Positions 1 through 8,943 of a stretch of 55,787 nt of DNA are shown here, one piece after another. The notes under the pieces are model-generated. The model saw nothing but the letters and a program-made list of their open reading frames with translations. It had not been told where the DNA came from and searched no databases. A program made the translations under genes and the position numbers. How positions within the stretch are numbered: the stretch's first letter is position 1; each line of letters begins with the position of its first letter. This DNA comes from Gammaproteobacteria bacterium (GTDB lineage Bacteria > Pseudomonadota > Gammaproteobacteria > SZUA-229). The stretch spans positions 1-55,787 of the forward strand of contig JADGFA010000027.1 of NCBI GenBank assembly GCA_016744065.1. The letters run 5' to 3'.

Positions 1-169
1 CCATTTTTTCAGACACTTCCACTGCTTCCAGTTCTGCCTGCAGCACTTGCTGGTACGCCAAACCAATAATCACAAACCCGATAAACAGACCAATCAATAA
101 GCCGAATAATTTTTGTGTTATTTTTATATTGGCAAAATCACCAAACTTGCTTATATCTATAGATTTCAT
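1..169 (-). CDS. pilJ: PilJ-like methyl-accepting chemotaxis protein, N-terminus only
   Basis: Partial gene, cut by the window edge; only the first 56 codons are present, starting with ATG at 169. The visible protein has a short cytoplasmic stretch (residues 1-20, with three Lys) followed by one hydrophobic segment at about 21-40 and the start of an extracytoplasmic helix. That is how transmembrane chemoreceptors begin. Its place directly downstream of pilG-, pilH- and pilI-like genes on the same strand matches pilG-pilH-pilI-pilJ of the type IV pilus Pil-Chp system, so PilJ is the natural identity. The signalling domain lies outside the window, so the name rests on gene order and the membrane segment. 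Confidence 0.7.
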   Translation of the reverse strand, partial: MKSIDISKFGDFANIKITQKLFGLLIGLFIGFVIIGLAYQQVLQAELEAVEVSEKM

Positions 170-265
170 ACTAACCTTCTCCAGAGAGTGACTTACAGAA
201 CAAGCCTGGAATTTATATTTCCATATTTTCCACAACTTCTTTATTTAACAAATAATAATACTAGC

Positions 266-805
266 TCATATAATCATTTGTGTTTTCAATGATTCAAAAT
301 AACTTTTTTGATTAAAATCCATCCAGACCATGTCATCCGATGTATACACATCCGAAACATGCTCTTTAAATCCAATTAACTGACATGGTAAATCTGATAT
401 TTTATGCCAGCTATCCACGTCACATGACTGAGGCAACCCTTCAATGAGAATACCGACAGACTGACTACCCGTGTCTAAAACAAGTAAATTATTGTATTTA
501 GCACCTTCCCCTTTAACACCTAAAACTAGAGACATATCATAAACCGGCACTAAATTACCCCGAACATTAACCAATCCCTTCATCCAGTCCTTAGTATTAG
601 GTAAGGGGCATATATCCGCATTCCTGACTATCTCACTCAGTGTATTTTCTGAAATCAAAAAGCCCATATTATCTATCATAAATCCATATCGACTGGCTTT
701 TGACTCATACTCAGTTTCCTGCTTATTCAACAGATGTTTTTCAGGTTTCTTAAACCTGCTTAAAGCGTCTTCAGGCTCAAGCCAGTTTTCACTAACATCT
801 GTCAT
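266..805 (-). CDS. pilI: PilI-like CheW-domain coupling protein
   Basis: 179 aa, a single CheW domain (about residues 38-175) with an extra 35-residue charged N-terminus. CheW proteins bridge chemoreceptors and the histidine kinase; here the partners would be PilJ and ChpA at the pilus-bearing pole. Recognisable landmarks are the strand-turn around WMKGLVNVRGNLVPVYD and the later VGILIEGLP strand. The gene lies 43 bp downstream of the pilH-like gene and 96 bp upstream of the pilJ-like gene, all on the minus strand. The ATG at 805 has only a distant AGGA. Function is from family and order; it could serve another chemosensory array, but the PilG/PilH-type neighbours argue against that. Confidence 0.82.
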   Translation of the reverse strand: MTDVSENWLEPEDALSRFKKPEKHLLNKQETEYESKASRYGFMIDNMGFLISENTLSEIVRNADICPLPNTKDWMKGLVNVRGNLVPVYDMSLVLGVKGEGAKYNNLLVLDTGSQSVGILIEGLPQSCDVDSWHKISDLPCQLIGFKEHVSDVYTSDDMVWMDFNQKSYFESLKTQMII

Positions 806-848
806 AACAGCATCAATTCCTGATTAAAGTTTTAATAATGATAACGTT

Positions 849-1214
849 TCAATTAAGAGCTGTTATCTGATCCAGAATTTGCTCTGGAGTATAAGGTTTT
901 GTTATAAATGCTTTGCCACCCTGCAACTCTGCCCACACTCTATCCGCTTTCTGATTTTTACTTGATACAAAAACCACCGGTATTGTTTTTGTATTTCCAT
1001 TCTGAGTTATTTCTCTACACGCATCATATCCATCAGCTCCTTCCATTACTATATCCATAAAAATTAAATCGGGTAACTCACTTCTGGCTACTTCAATCGC
1101 TTCTATACCCGTTGTTGCTGTTACTACTGAGTAGCCCGCATCAGCTACAATACATCTAATATTTGCAAGGTCCATTGGCGAATCATCTACTAGTAATACT
1201 TTATTTATTGTCAT
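849..1214 (-). CDS. pilH: PilH-like single-domain response regulator
   Basis: 121 aa, one receiver domain and no output domain. The acidic pair is D10/D11, the phosphoacceptor is D54 in DLIFMD, the switch Ser is S84 in VVFVSS, and the conserved Lys is K106 in the TKP motif, so it should be phosphorylatable. In Pil-Chp systems PilH acts beside PilG in controlling pilus retraction and cAMP output, probably partly as a phosphate sink. The position between a PilG-like gene and a CheW gene, and the DxxMEGxDGYxACRxI helix typical of PilH, support the assignment over a generic CheY. Confidence 0.82.
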   Translation of the reverse strand: MTINKVLLVDDSPMDLANIRCIVADAGYSVVTATTGIEAIEVARSELPDLIFMDIVMEGADGYDACREITQNGNTKTIPVVFVSSKNQKADRVWAELQGGKAFITKPYTPEQILDQITALN

Positions 1215-1302
1215 GTTATTTTCTCCTGTACTTTATAACTGCAACCACTCTTCTTAAGCTGTAAAATTAGTCTATTTATCACATTTATTATATGGGGGTT
1301 TT

Positions 1303-2136
1303 TCACATTCTTTGAACCTGATTTAAGTCCGGTATAAATTTTCGTGCGACAGTTTCAAACTGCTCTCTTTCTAATGGCTTAATTAAATAACTATCACAAC
1401 CAGACAATGTTCCTTTTACTTTATCAAAGGGAGACGATTTACCCGTTAACATAACCACCGGTGTATTTTTTGTCTGAATATTTTTTTTAAGAAATTTACA
1501 AACCTTATAGCCATCCATGCCTGGCATAACCACATCCAGAAATATAATGTCATATGCATTATCTCTACACAGCTCTATAGCCCGCCTACCATCAAAAGCC
1601 ACCTCTACTTTTGCACCTAAAATTTTAAGTTCAATTTCAAGTTGCTTTCTAACTGGCTGACTATCATCAACCACTAATGCCGTAAAAATATTTTCTTTTT
1701 CGGTTTTTTTATTAATTACATTTTCAATAAAACTTTGTGATAAATTTCTTTCGTCCATAGTCTTACCAATAGTAAGCTCAGGAATAAAATTCATCTCTTT
1801 AATTGTCACCGTATCAAAAACATTTATAACCTGCGAGGCCAAAAATGGAACGTTCACATTATATATTCTATTGCCTTTTATTTTTCGTTTACCCGCGAAC
1901 ACTGTCGGTACACGTGGTGACTTATCACTGTTTAAATAATGTTTACACCAATACGATATTGAGTCGTCATCATCAGAATTAACCAGAAATAATTTATTTG
2001 AATCACGGGCTTCAACATCCGTCATGACATAGTTTCTTACTGAACCAGACGACACTCTAAGCACCCTCTTCAACATCTGCTTATCTCTATCAGATACACC
2101 TATGGGGTATACTTTAAACTCTCTTATGTCACCCAT
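1303..2136 (-). CDS. pilG: PilG-like response regulator with an N-terminal extension
   Basis: 277 aa, about twice the length of classical PilG (roughly 135 aa). The C-terminal half (about 150-275) is a complete receiver: acidic D157/D158, phosphoacceptor D201 in IIFLDVVMPGMDGY, T231 in VVMLTGKSSP and K253 in LIKPLE. The sequence VMPGMDGYKVCKFLK is PilG-like. The N-terminal half (about 8-120) alternates predicted strands and helices (KVYPIGV, NKLFLVNSDDDD, VPTVFAG) in a receiver-like order but lacks a recognisable phosphorylation Asp/Lys set, so it may be a pseudo-receiver. It is the first gene of the pil-chp operon here, with a 671-bp gene-free region upstream that presumably holds the promoter. 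It is thought to relay the ChpA signal to pilus extension. Confidence 0.75.
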   Translation of the reverse strand: MGDIREFKVYPIGVSDRDKQMLKRVLRVSSGSVRNYVMTDVEARDSNKLFLVNSDDDDSISYWCKHYLNSDKSPRVPTVFAGKRKIKGNRIYNVNVPFLASQVINVFDTVTIKEMNFIPELTIGKTMDERNLSQSFIENVINKKTEKENIFTALVVDDSQPVRKQLEIELKILGAKVEVAFDGRRAIELCRDNAYDIIFLDVVMPGMDGYKVCKFLKKNIQTKNTPVVMLTGKSSPFDKVKGTLSGCDSYLIKPLEREQFETVARKFIPDLNQVQRM

Positions 2137-2807
2137 TAAAAACCACCACCACGCCTAATTATTAACAAAAATCTTTCGCTACCCAGACCTGGAAGTCTCT
2201 ATCCCCCCTACATTTGGCAATGCAGATAAGCAGCAACTGCTGATTCATAACTATTGAACCGAAAATACTGAAAAGAAGTTATAGTTCGCCCGGGCCAAAT
2301 ACTATATAGGCTTTTTTCCCTATCTTTTATCTAGAGCAGATCCATGTTTTCACTTATTTTTAACCCTTAGTGGATGAAATTTATTTTTCTTCTGTAATAT
2401 CAACAAGATACATAAGAATATAATTCTTTACTAATAAATAAAACACACCTTTACAGGAAAAATATATTTTTATAAATCTATGATTTTTTCCTGCCAATAT
2501 AAAAACCTGTTAATTATTAAGCATATAAATAATTATATACGGCCTTTAATGTATAAAATTTTATTCATTTTTAGCAAAATTCAGACTTGTTTTCACTTTA
2601 AGCATGATGATTAGATAACCTTAACGCAACAATCCATTCTCGTTATAAGAGATCCACTGGCTATTATTAATGCTTTATGCTGGTACCTATAACCAGCTTA
2701 TCTGGGTTTTTTTATTAACAAAGCGCAGGGCAAAGGCTTTTATCATTAGTTTTTATGGCTATTTTATATGCCACTAACCAGGAAGTGAGCCGAAAAAACA
2801 GGCCAGA
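2137..2807. other. Gene-free AT-rich region upstream of pilG
   Basis: 671 bp with no convincing gene on either strand. The part next to pilG (2140-2340) should contain the operon promoter on the minus strand; a short palindrome CAGCAACTGCTG lies at 2231-2242. The middle (2340-2600) is very AT-rich. Near 2685-2715 there is a GCTGGT/ACCAGC hairpin followed on the plus strand by a T run, but no plus-strand gene that it would serve. I cannot assign -35/-10 elements with confidence. Confidence 0.5.
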
Positions 2808-2815
2808 CTAGCCCG
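2793..2815 (-). terminator. Intrinsic terminator overlapping the end of the lipase-like gene
   Basis: Read on the minus strand, a 5-bp stem CGGGC/GCCTG (one G-U pair) closes a 7-nt loop and is followed directly by TTTTTT. The stem includes the last codons and the TAG stop of the lipase-like gene. This would separate that gene from pilG downstream. Confidence 0.5.
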
Positions 2816-3464
2816 TAGCATCAAACAACAGATTAGTTGCTTCATCCCCAAATTTTCCAGCACGCAAAAATGTAACCACCTGAGTAGCGACAGACTCCGA
2901 ATATAACAGGCCAAAATGAGTTACCGGTATAGTAATATAATCTGTAGCGCCACCAAGATAAGTCTCTTCCACCGAAACGGTTCCATCATGTGGTAATGGA
3001 GGCCCTCCCACAACAAGCCCAACCCCTAATGGAATATTGCCCGATATCACACCTAAGTCACGCCACTTTTTCCACACAGGCCGATCACCCAGCAATCCAT
3101 GCTCGATGCTTTTACCAACTGCCCAACGCGTCATAATCGTGCTGGAAAGACGCCGTGCAACCTGGCTGCCATTAACCGGTACCCCTAAAAAAACAACTCT
3201 GCCTTTTTTTTCAACTAAATACTTGTCAAATAAATGCAACATGACCAGGCCACCCAGTGAATGACAGACAAAATGCACAACCTGAGCATCAATGGAGTGG
3301 GTTAATTTATGTAGACGTTGTGCATTTTCCTGGGGAGAACACTTTAAAGACGAATAGCGGAACTGGTGGCACTCATAACCGGCTTCTGTTAAACGTTGAC
3401 GTAACCGGAACATTTCTATTCCGTTCATCCAGATACCATGAACAAGTATGACTGATTCTTTCAT
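2808..3464 (-). CDS. Alpha/beta hydrolase, small lipase/PGAP1-like
   Basis: 218 aa with an alpha/beta-hydrolase layout. The oxyanion-hole motif is VHGIW (8-12). The nucleophile elbow CHSLGG (67-72) puts the catalytic Ser at S69. A DGTVSVEET segment suggests D161 as the acid, and THFGL suggests H184 as the base. There is no signal peptide, so it probably acts in the cytosol. Such small serine esterases are often annotated as lipase, acetyltransferase or PGAP1-like; the substrate cannot be read from sequence. It stands alone, 211 bp downstream of nadA on the same strand, with its own probable terminator. The Cys before the nucleophile (usually Gly) is a mild deviation. Confidence 0.75.
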   Translation of the reverse strand: MKESVILVHGIWMNGIEMFRLRQRLTEAGYECHQFRYSSLKCSPQENAQRLHKLTHSIDAQVVHFVCHSLGGLVMLHLFDKYLVEKKGRVVFLGVPVNGSQVARRLSSTIMTRWAVGKSIEHGLLGDRPVWKKWRDLGVISGNIPLGVGLVVGGPPLPHDGTVSVEETYLGGATDYITIPVTHFGLLYSESVATQVVTFLRAGKFGDEATNLLFDATG

Positions 3465-3675
3465 GGATACAAAATACCTAAAAGAAACAGAAGTTTAAAG
3501 CTTTTTAAGTAATTCTTTAAGAGATAACAAAAAAATCAGGTTAAGAAACTATTTACAACTAGAGATATAAAGCGCTTTTTATTTTTACACAAATGTATCT
3601 ACATACAGGGGCATAGCCTTTTCTGCCCCACAATATCATTTTTTCTGATTTTAAGACGTTTAATAATCGGTATAA

Positions 3676-4764
3676 CTAAGGAGAAACCTCAAGCATTCTA
3701 TCAAGTGCCAGTCTGGCATTTTTTGCTACATCAACAGGCACCTGGATCTGGTTAACGATATGACCATCCACCAGATTTTCCAGAGTCCATGCTAAATGTT
3801 GAGAATCTATTCGAAACATCGTGGAACACATACATACCGTAGGAGACATAAAGTGCACTTTTTTCTCCTCGCAGGCAAACTGATCTTTAAGTCGATTAAC
3901 CAGGTTTAGCTCTGTACCTACTAACCAACGTGTGCCCTGCTCAGCGGCGCGGATAGTATTAATGATATATTCAGTTGAACCCACATAATCTGACTTCTGA
4001 CAGACCTCATAAGAGCTTTCTGGGTGTGAAATAATAATAGTTTCTGGATGCTTCTGTTTAAAATTATCAATTTGTTCAGGAGTAAACATTTGGTGCACAG
4101 AACAAAAACCTTTCCATAAAATCATTTTAGCTTTTTTAATCTGCTCTACTGTCAGACCGCCCATTTCTTTGTCATAGTCCCACACCACCATTTCATCCAT
4201 AGACAGGCCCATTACGGCTGCAGTATTTCTACCCAGATGCTGATCAGGGAAAAACAGAATTTTTTCACGTTGTTTAAATGACCATTCCAGCACATTACGT
4301 GCATTAGTCGAAGTACAGACAATACCCCCATGACTACCACAAAATGCTTTCAGATCAGCAGCCGAGTTTATATAGGTAACAGGTGTGACTGACTCATCTG
4401 GCTCAATGATACTGGATAATTCTGCCCAGGCTTTTTCGACTTTGGCTAAATTAGCCATATCGGCCATAGAGCAACCTGCTGCCATATCGGGAATAATAGA
4501 AACCTGATCAGGCCGAGATAATATATCGGCCACTTCCGCCATAAAGTGCACACCACAGAATACAATATATTCTGCTTTAGACTCTGCCGCTGCACGCGAG
4601 AGCTTAAGTGAATCACCGGTAAAATCAGAATGCTCAAAGACCTCATCACGCTGATAGTGATGACCCAAAATAACCAGTCGCTCACCCAGTTTTTCTTTCG
4701 CCGAGAGAATACGCTGTTTGCATTCTTCATCGTCTAATAAAGCATAAGCCTGTATGGTTTTCAT
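3676..4764 (-). CDS. nadA: Quinolinate synthase NadA
   Basis: 362 aa, full length. NadA condenses iminoaspartate (from NadB) with dihydroxyacetone phosphate to quinolinate, the first committed precursor of NAD, using a [4Fe-4S] cluster. Probable cluster ligands are C70 in VFCGVHFMAE, C221 in KGFCSVHQ, and C311 or C313 in PTVCMCSTMFRI; other family landmarks are GHHYQRDEV near the N-terminus and ISHPE near residue 247. Upstream on the same strand is aspS, 128 bp away with a short hairpin between, so it may be separately or only partly co-transcribed. nadD, a later enzyme of the pathway, is also in this window. Identification is secure. Confidence 0.96.
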   Translation of the reverse strand: MKTIQAYALLDDEECKQRILSAKEKLGERLVILGHHYQRDEVFEHSDFTGDSLKLSRAAAESKAEYIVFCGVHFMAEVADILSRPDQVSIIPDMAAGCSMADMANLAKVEKAWAELSSIIEPDESVTPVTYINSAADLKAFCGSHGGIVCTSTNARNVLEWSFKQREKILFFPDQHLGRNTAAVMGLSMDEMVVWDYDKEMGGLTVEQIKKAKMILWKGFCSVHQMFTPEQIDNFKQKHPETIIISHPESSYEVCQKSDYVGSTEYIINTIRAAEQGTRWLVGTELNLVNRLKDQFACEEKKVHFMSPTVCMCSTMFRIDSQHLAWTLENLVDGHIVNQIQVPVDVAKNARLALDRMLEVSP

Positions 4765-4854
4765 TTTGTCTTCTTAATTAGAATCAGTTTGTTGTTTTAG
4801 CTATCAAAGAGCCCCTGCTAAAGAGGCAAACATGCGTAATATAAGCCCTTAAAC

Positions 4855-4875
4855 GGCTCTCTCAGAGAAAGAGCC
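4855..4875 (-). terminator. Weak hairpin between aspS and nadA
   Basis: GGCTCT/AGAGCC inverted repeat with a 9-nt loop, located 18 bp past the aspS stop. It lacks a clear U tract on the minus strand, so it may attenuate or protect mRNA rather than terminate. Low confidence. Confidence 0.25.
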
Positions 4876-4892
4876 AATTTGCAGCTACTCTT

Positions 4893-6668
4893 TTAAGCGT
4901 CTCCAGCTGGCTTACGAATACGAATATTCAATTCCTTTAACTGCGTGTTCGACACACCTGAAGGCGCATCAGTTAACAAACAGGCTGCTGTTTGCGTCTT
5001 GGGAAATGCCATTACATCACGAATTGAACTCGCTCCAGTCATTAACATCACCATACGATCTAAACCAAAAGCCAAACCTGCATGTGGTGGACAACCGTAT
5101 TTTAGCGCTTCTAATAAGAAACCAAATTTTTCCTCTGCTTCCTCATCACTGATACCCAGTATTTCAAATACCTTATGCTGCATCGCTGTATCATGAATAC
5201 GCACTGAACCACCACCAAGCTCACAACCGTTTAGCACCATATCATATGCACGGGATAAACTTTCACCTGGATTGGCCTCTAATTCTTCTACGCTACCTGA
5301 AGGAGCCGTGAACGGATGATGTAACGCATTCCAGCGCTCATCACGTTCATTCCATTCAAACATGGGAAAATCAACAACCCATAAAGGCTTCCACTCGCGG
5401 GAAACAAGATCCAGATCATGCCCCAGTTTTACACGTAACGCACCTATAGACTCATTCACTACGTTTGCATTACCAGCACCAAAGAAAAGCAAATCCCCGG
5501 TTTGTGTGCCACTGCGTTTAATAATCTCATCTAAAACGTCATCGGGTAGAAACTTAACGATAGGTGATTGCAGTCCTTCACGACCCGCATCCACATCATT
5601 AACTTTAATCCATGCCAGGCCTTTAGCACCATATCGACCAACAAATTCTGTATAACCATCAATTTCCTTACGGCTTAGCTTTGCACCCTGAGGCACACGC
5701 AATACGATTAAACGCCCTTTAGGGTCTTTAGCCGGACCAGAGAAAACTTTAAACTCTACGTTTTCCATTAAGTCGCCAATATCAACCAGCTCCATATCAA
5801 TACGTAAATCTGGCTTATCAGAACCAAAACGATCCATCGCTTCCGCATAAGTCATGCGCGGGAATGGATCAGGTAATGCCACTTCCAGAACATGAGCAAA
5901 CAGATCACGGATCATATTTTCCGTTATTTCCATTACCTGATCTTCGTTCATAAAGGATGTTTCAATATCAATCTGTGTAAATTCAGGCTGACGGTCAGCA
6001 CGTAAATCCTCATCACGAAAACAACGAACAATCTGATAATAACGATCCATACCAGACATCATGAGTAGTTGCTTAAAAATTTGTGGAGACTGGGGCAAAG
6101 CAAAAAATTCACCCTGATGGGTACGACTTGGCACCAGATAATCACGCGCGCCTTCAGGTGTCGCCTTCGTTAGCATTGGCGTTTCAATATCAAGAAAACC
6201 ACGATCATCCATAAATCGACGAATAAAACTGGACACCTGTGAACGCAGTCGCATACGCTGCTGCATTTCATCACGACGCAGATCAATATAACGATATTTC
6301 AGACGAATATCCTCATGTACTCCCTGGTCGTCTAGCTGAAATGGCGGTGTTTCAGATGCATTTAATACATCTAACTCAAGGCCTAGCACCTCAATTTTTC
6401 CTGATTTCAAATTTGCATTAATAGCCGACTCATCGCGCAGCCTTACACGGCCTTTCACTTTAAGCACAAATTCATTACGCACACGCTCAGCCAGTGCAAA
6501 CATCTCAGGTTTATCCGGGTCAAAAACCACCTGCACCAGACCTTCACGATCACGTAAATCAACAAAAATTACGCCTCCATGGTCACGACGACGGTTTACC
6601 CATCCACATAATTCTATTTCCTGATCGACCAGGTTTTCGTCTACCTGACCACAGTAATGACTGCGCAT
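4893..6668 (-). CDS. aspS: Aspartyl-tRNA synthetase
   Basis: 591 aa, the usual length of the bacterial type. The N-terminal OB-fold anticodon-binding domain (about 1-110) starts [13 protein letters not shown]. The class II catalytic core carries motif 2 ([18 protein letters not shown], near 217) and motif 3 ([15 protein letters not shown], near 530), and the bacterial GAD insertion lies at about 280-430. It charges tRNA-Asp with aspartate in the cytosol. Whether it is discriminating or also charges tRNA-Asn cannot be decided, because gatCAB/asnS are not in view. A candidate promoter lies about 130 bp upstream. Confidence 0.97.
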   Translation of the reverse strand: MRSHYCGQVDENLVDQEIELCGWVNRRRDHGGVIFVDLRDREGLVQVVFDPDKPEMFALAERVRNEFVLKVKGRVRLRDESAINANLKSGKIEVLGLELDVLNASETPPFQLDDQGVHEDIRLKYRYIDLRRDEMQQRMRLRSQVSSFIRRFMDDRGFLDIETPMLTKATPEGARDYLVPSRTHQGEFFALPQSPQIFKQLLMMSGMDRYYQIVRCFRDEDLRADRQPEFTQIDIETSFMNEDQVMEITENMIRDLFAHVLEVALPDPFPRMTYAEAMDRFGSDKPDLRIDMELVDIGDLMENVEFKVFSGPAKDPKGRLIVLRVPQGAKLSRKEIDGYTEFVGRYGAKGLAWIKVNDVDAGREGLQSPIVKFLPDDVLDEIIKRSGTQTGDLLFFGAGNANVVNESIGALRVKLGHDLDLVSREWKPLWVVDFPMFEWNERDERWNALHHPFTAPSGSVEELEANPGESLSRAYDMVLNGCELGGGSVRIHDTAMQHKVFEILGISDEEAEEKFGFLLEALKYGCPPHAGLAFGLDRMVMLMTGASSIRDVMAFPKTQTAACLLTDAPSGVSNTQLKELNIRIRKPAGDA

Positions 6669-6792
6669 AATTCAAATCCAAAAAGTTAAAACCAGAACCA
6701 GGTCTGGAAAATGGCTGCTTCTTCCCAATACCCTTGAAAAGCTCAGGGGCATGTGCTTTTTAAACAAGGCTCGCTTGCCTAAATGGCGGGAT

Positions 6793-6822
6793 ATTATAAG
6801 GCGTGGCGACTTATTATGCGAA
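6793..6822 (-). promoter_or_regulatory. Candidate aspS promoter
   Basis: On the minus strand a perfect TATAAT (6793-6798) lies 18 bp downstream of TTCGCA (6817-6822, 4 of 6 matches to TTGACA). It is positioned about 125 bp upstream of the aspS ATG. Confidence 0.4.
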
Positions 6823-6961
6823 TTTATCGTTAGCAACCCAATACCATTGATCCACAATCATTCAACTTACTCCGAATACTGACGTACCGAACATTCATCA
6901 CTGACGGGCAAAGTTGCTTCTCACGCATAAAAAAGAGCTAGATAATCAACTAGTTTAACTA

Positions 6962-6999
6962 TCATAAAAACAATGAAGCACCCAACGTTGGGTGCTTCA
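6962..6999 (-). terminator. Strong intrinsic terminator after the alkaline phosphatase gene
   Basis: A perfect 26-bp palindrome at 6974-6999 (arm TGAAGCACCCAAC) sits about 35 bp past the alkaline phosphatase stop. On the minus strand it is followed by a T-rich tract, TTGTTTTTATG. Confidence 0.75.
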
Positions 7000-7032
7000 C
7001 GACATATCCTGCATTACCAGTTTATTAATACA

Positions 7033-8616
7033 TTACCACCACCACCCATGATGCTGGTTCTTTTTAATACGTTTTTCAATACGTGCTGACTGATTCATTA
7101 TGTGGTAAATCACATTTTGCTCCTGCACACCATGAAACAGGTGGGCACCAGGACCACCAGCGTAAATGGCAACATCTTCTGCCGAATGTGTTTCCGATGA
7201 TAATGGAACCAGCGCCTCCTGATGAAATCCCTGATCCTCTGTTTCAACAAAAGATAAATCCGCATTACGCCCCGTATCAGCCGGCATCTCATATCGGCTA
7301 TCACCACCAACAGGTAAAGAGGCAAAACCAAGGCCATTAGCATAACTCACTGTCGTATATGGCATACCATCACTGGCTAGTTTATATTCACTTTCGGCCT
7401 CACCCTTTCCATCATTACTAACCACTTTACCTAAAATTGGATTACCACGAGTTGGATAACCCGCAATAGTAAAGACATGACTGTGATCAGCCGTTACGAT
7501 AATTAATGTTTCTTCAGGGTTGGTATTTTCCATGGCTATTTTAATAGCATCGGATAAGGCAATAGTGTCATCAAGTGCACGATAAGCATTTCCAGCATGG
7601 TGCCCATGATCAATTCGCCCCGCTTCAACCATAAGGAAATACCCTTTACGGTTATTATCCAGAACATCTATCGCTTTTTCTGTCATTTCAGCAATATTGG
7701 GCTCACCACCTATATCATCTGGTATGTCATAGTTATATTGCATATGTGAACGACTGAAGAGCCCAAGTAAATGATCCGTTGCATCTGCATCAATGGCATT
7801 GAACTGGCTTTTATTCCAGATAAAACTGGCATTTTCATATTTTTCAACCCACTCTTCTGTCAGGTTGCGCCCATCATCACGCTCACCTGTTGCACCCTCG
7901 TTCTCAGGGTCTGCCACATTACGTGGCCAGAAACTACGGCGCCCACCCCCCATTGCAACTTCAATTCCATCACCATATGGAAACTCGACCAATTGACGAG
8001 CAATATCCTTACACCCATTCATTTTTGCTTCTTCAGAAAGGTCATGGTCATCCTCCCAGTTACGCTCAGGCACATGTGAATATGTGGCAGCCGGTGTAGC
8101 ATGTGTAATACGCGCAGTAGATACAACGCCCGTCGACATTCCGGCCTGTTCAGCCTGCTCTAAAAAAGTGATAATTTCTGCACCTTTGGAAGATGCACAA
8201 TCAGCACGTGTCACAGTTTGATTAACACCAATAACACCTGCCTTTGACTTAATACCACCCATCATTGCTGTCATGGTACCAGCCGAATCAGGTGTTTGCT
8301 GATTTGTATTATATGTTTTAGAAAGCGCTAAATAAGGCAATGTCTCAAAACTAAGGACGTTTTCTTCTCCGTTTTCACCTCGTCGTTGCCCTTCAAGTAT
8401 GCGTGCCGCTGTTACTGTTGACACACCCATACCATCACCAATAAACAGGATTACATTTTTTGCTTGATGTTTATTTTTTTTCAAATGTAACGCTTCACGA
8501 ACACTCTGCTTTCCAGACAGGTACCAGCCCTCCGGTGTTTCCATATTAGACGCACCAACAGAAAAAGATAATGCAACTGCCAGTGAAAAAGACAAACTAG
8601 ATATACTCGTTTTCAT
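7033..8616 (-). CDS. Secreted alkaline phosphatase (PhoA family)
   Basis: 527 aa. Residues 1-22 form a Sec signal peptide, so the enzyme is periplasmic or secreted. It hydrolyses phosphate monoesters with two zinc ions and a magnesium. Visible active-site elements are D61 in FIGDGMG, the phosphoseryl nucleophile S111 in PDSAGTMTAMMGG, THATPAA, EAGRIDHGHHAGNA, TADHSH and the late ETHSAEDV with the zinc His. The C-terminus ends in an odd HHGWWW. It stands as a single transcription unit with a perfect-palindrome terminator and a possible Pho box upstream, so induction by phosphate starvation is likely. It is longer than E. coli PhoA (about 470 aa), through insertions near 195-260. Confidence 0.93.
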   Translation of the reverse strand: MKTSISSLSFSLAVALSFSVGASNMETPEGWYLSGKQSVREALHLKKNKHQAKNVILFIGDGMGVSTVTAARILEGQRRGENGEENVLSFETLPYLALSKTYNTNQQTPDSAGTMTAMMGGIKSKAGVIGVNQTVTRADCASSKGAEIITFLEQAEQAGMSTGVVSTARITHATPAATYSHVPERNWEDDHDLSEEAKMNGCKDIARQLVEFPYGDGIEVAMGGGRRSFWPRNVADPENEGATGERDDGRNLTEEWVEKYENASFIWNKSQFNAIDADATDHLLGLFSRSHMQYNYDIPDDIGGEPNIAEMTEKAIDVLDNNRKGYFLMVEAGRIDHGHHAGNAYRALDDTIALSDAIKIAMENTNPEETLIIVTADHSHVFTIAGYPTRGNPILGKVVSNDGKGEAESEYKLASDGMPYTTVSYANGLGFASLPVGGDSRYEMPADTGRNADLSFVETEDQGFHQEALVPLSSETHSAEDVAIYAGGPGAHLFHGVQEQNVIYHIMNQSARIEKRIKKNQHHGWWW

Positions 8617-8943
8617 ATTTAAACCTTTACAATGAATTATTTAATAATGCACTGTAAAATTTAATATTAATAAATGACAAACAGATGAAGGTTATATAAT
8701 GATAATAATAAATATTTTTTCATATGAAAATAACTAAACAAAAGACATATAAAATCATCTAAATAAGGCCTGACTCTTCACTTCGCCAATGCATAACCGA
8801 CCCCTTTCAGCAATAAATTTAAATTTAAAAGTTGCAATTTTATTAATTAAAAATAAACTCTATATTAAATTATTACTAACATAAGATGACAATACCCTTG
8901 ATAGCAGCTAACAGAATATCAAACCCCCGCAGGCATTTTAACC
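8617..8943. other. Divergent intergenic region, alkaline phosphatase / dehydrogenase
   Basis: 327 bp, strongly AT-rich, between two divergently read genes. It carries the possible Pho box at 8674-8691. The plus-strand half must contain the promoter of the dehydrogenase, but I see no good -35/-10 pair. No gene or RNA recognised. Confidence 0.5.
8674..8691 (-). promoter_or_regulatory. Possible Pho box (PhoB site) for the alkaline phosphatase gene
   Basis: On the minus strand the sequence reads CCTTCAT-CTGT-TTGTCAT: two 7-bp units with 5/7 and 6/7 matches to the CTGTCAT repeat, spaced by 4 bp as in the Pho box. It ends 58 bp upstream of the ATG, and a TAAATT -10-like hexamer lies about 10 bp further on. 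Confidence 0.4.

Larger units (their letters stand above)
6669..7032. other. Intergenic region between alkaline phosphatase and aspS
   Basis: 364 bp. The left part holds the probable aspS promoter and a 5' untranslated region of roughly 120 nt. The right part (6962-6999) holds the terminator of the alkaline phosphatase gene. A 61-codon reading frame at 6672-6857 has no family resemblance and lies in the aspS leader, so I do not call it a gene. Confidence 0.6.

Noticed and set aside
2718..2740. GCGCAGGGCAAAGG, similar to the start of a GEMM cyclic-di-GMP riboswitch
   Set aside because: The GAAA tetraloop, receptor and second stem are missing, and the strand runs into the 3' end of a convergent gene rather than a gene start.
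6672..6857. 61-codon minus-strand frame upstream of aspS
   Set aside because: No ribosome-binding site, no family pattern, and it covers the likely aspS promoter and leader.
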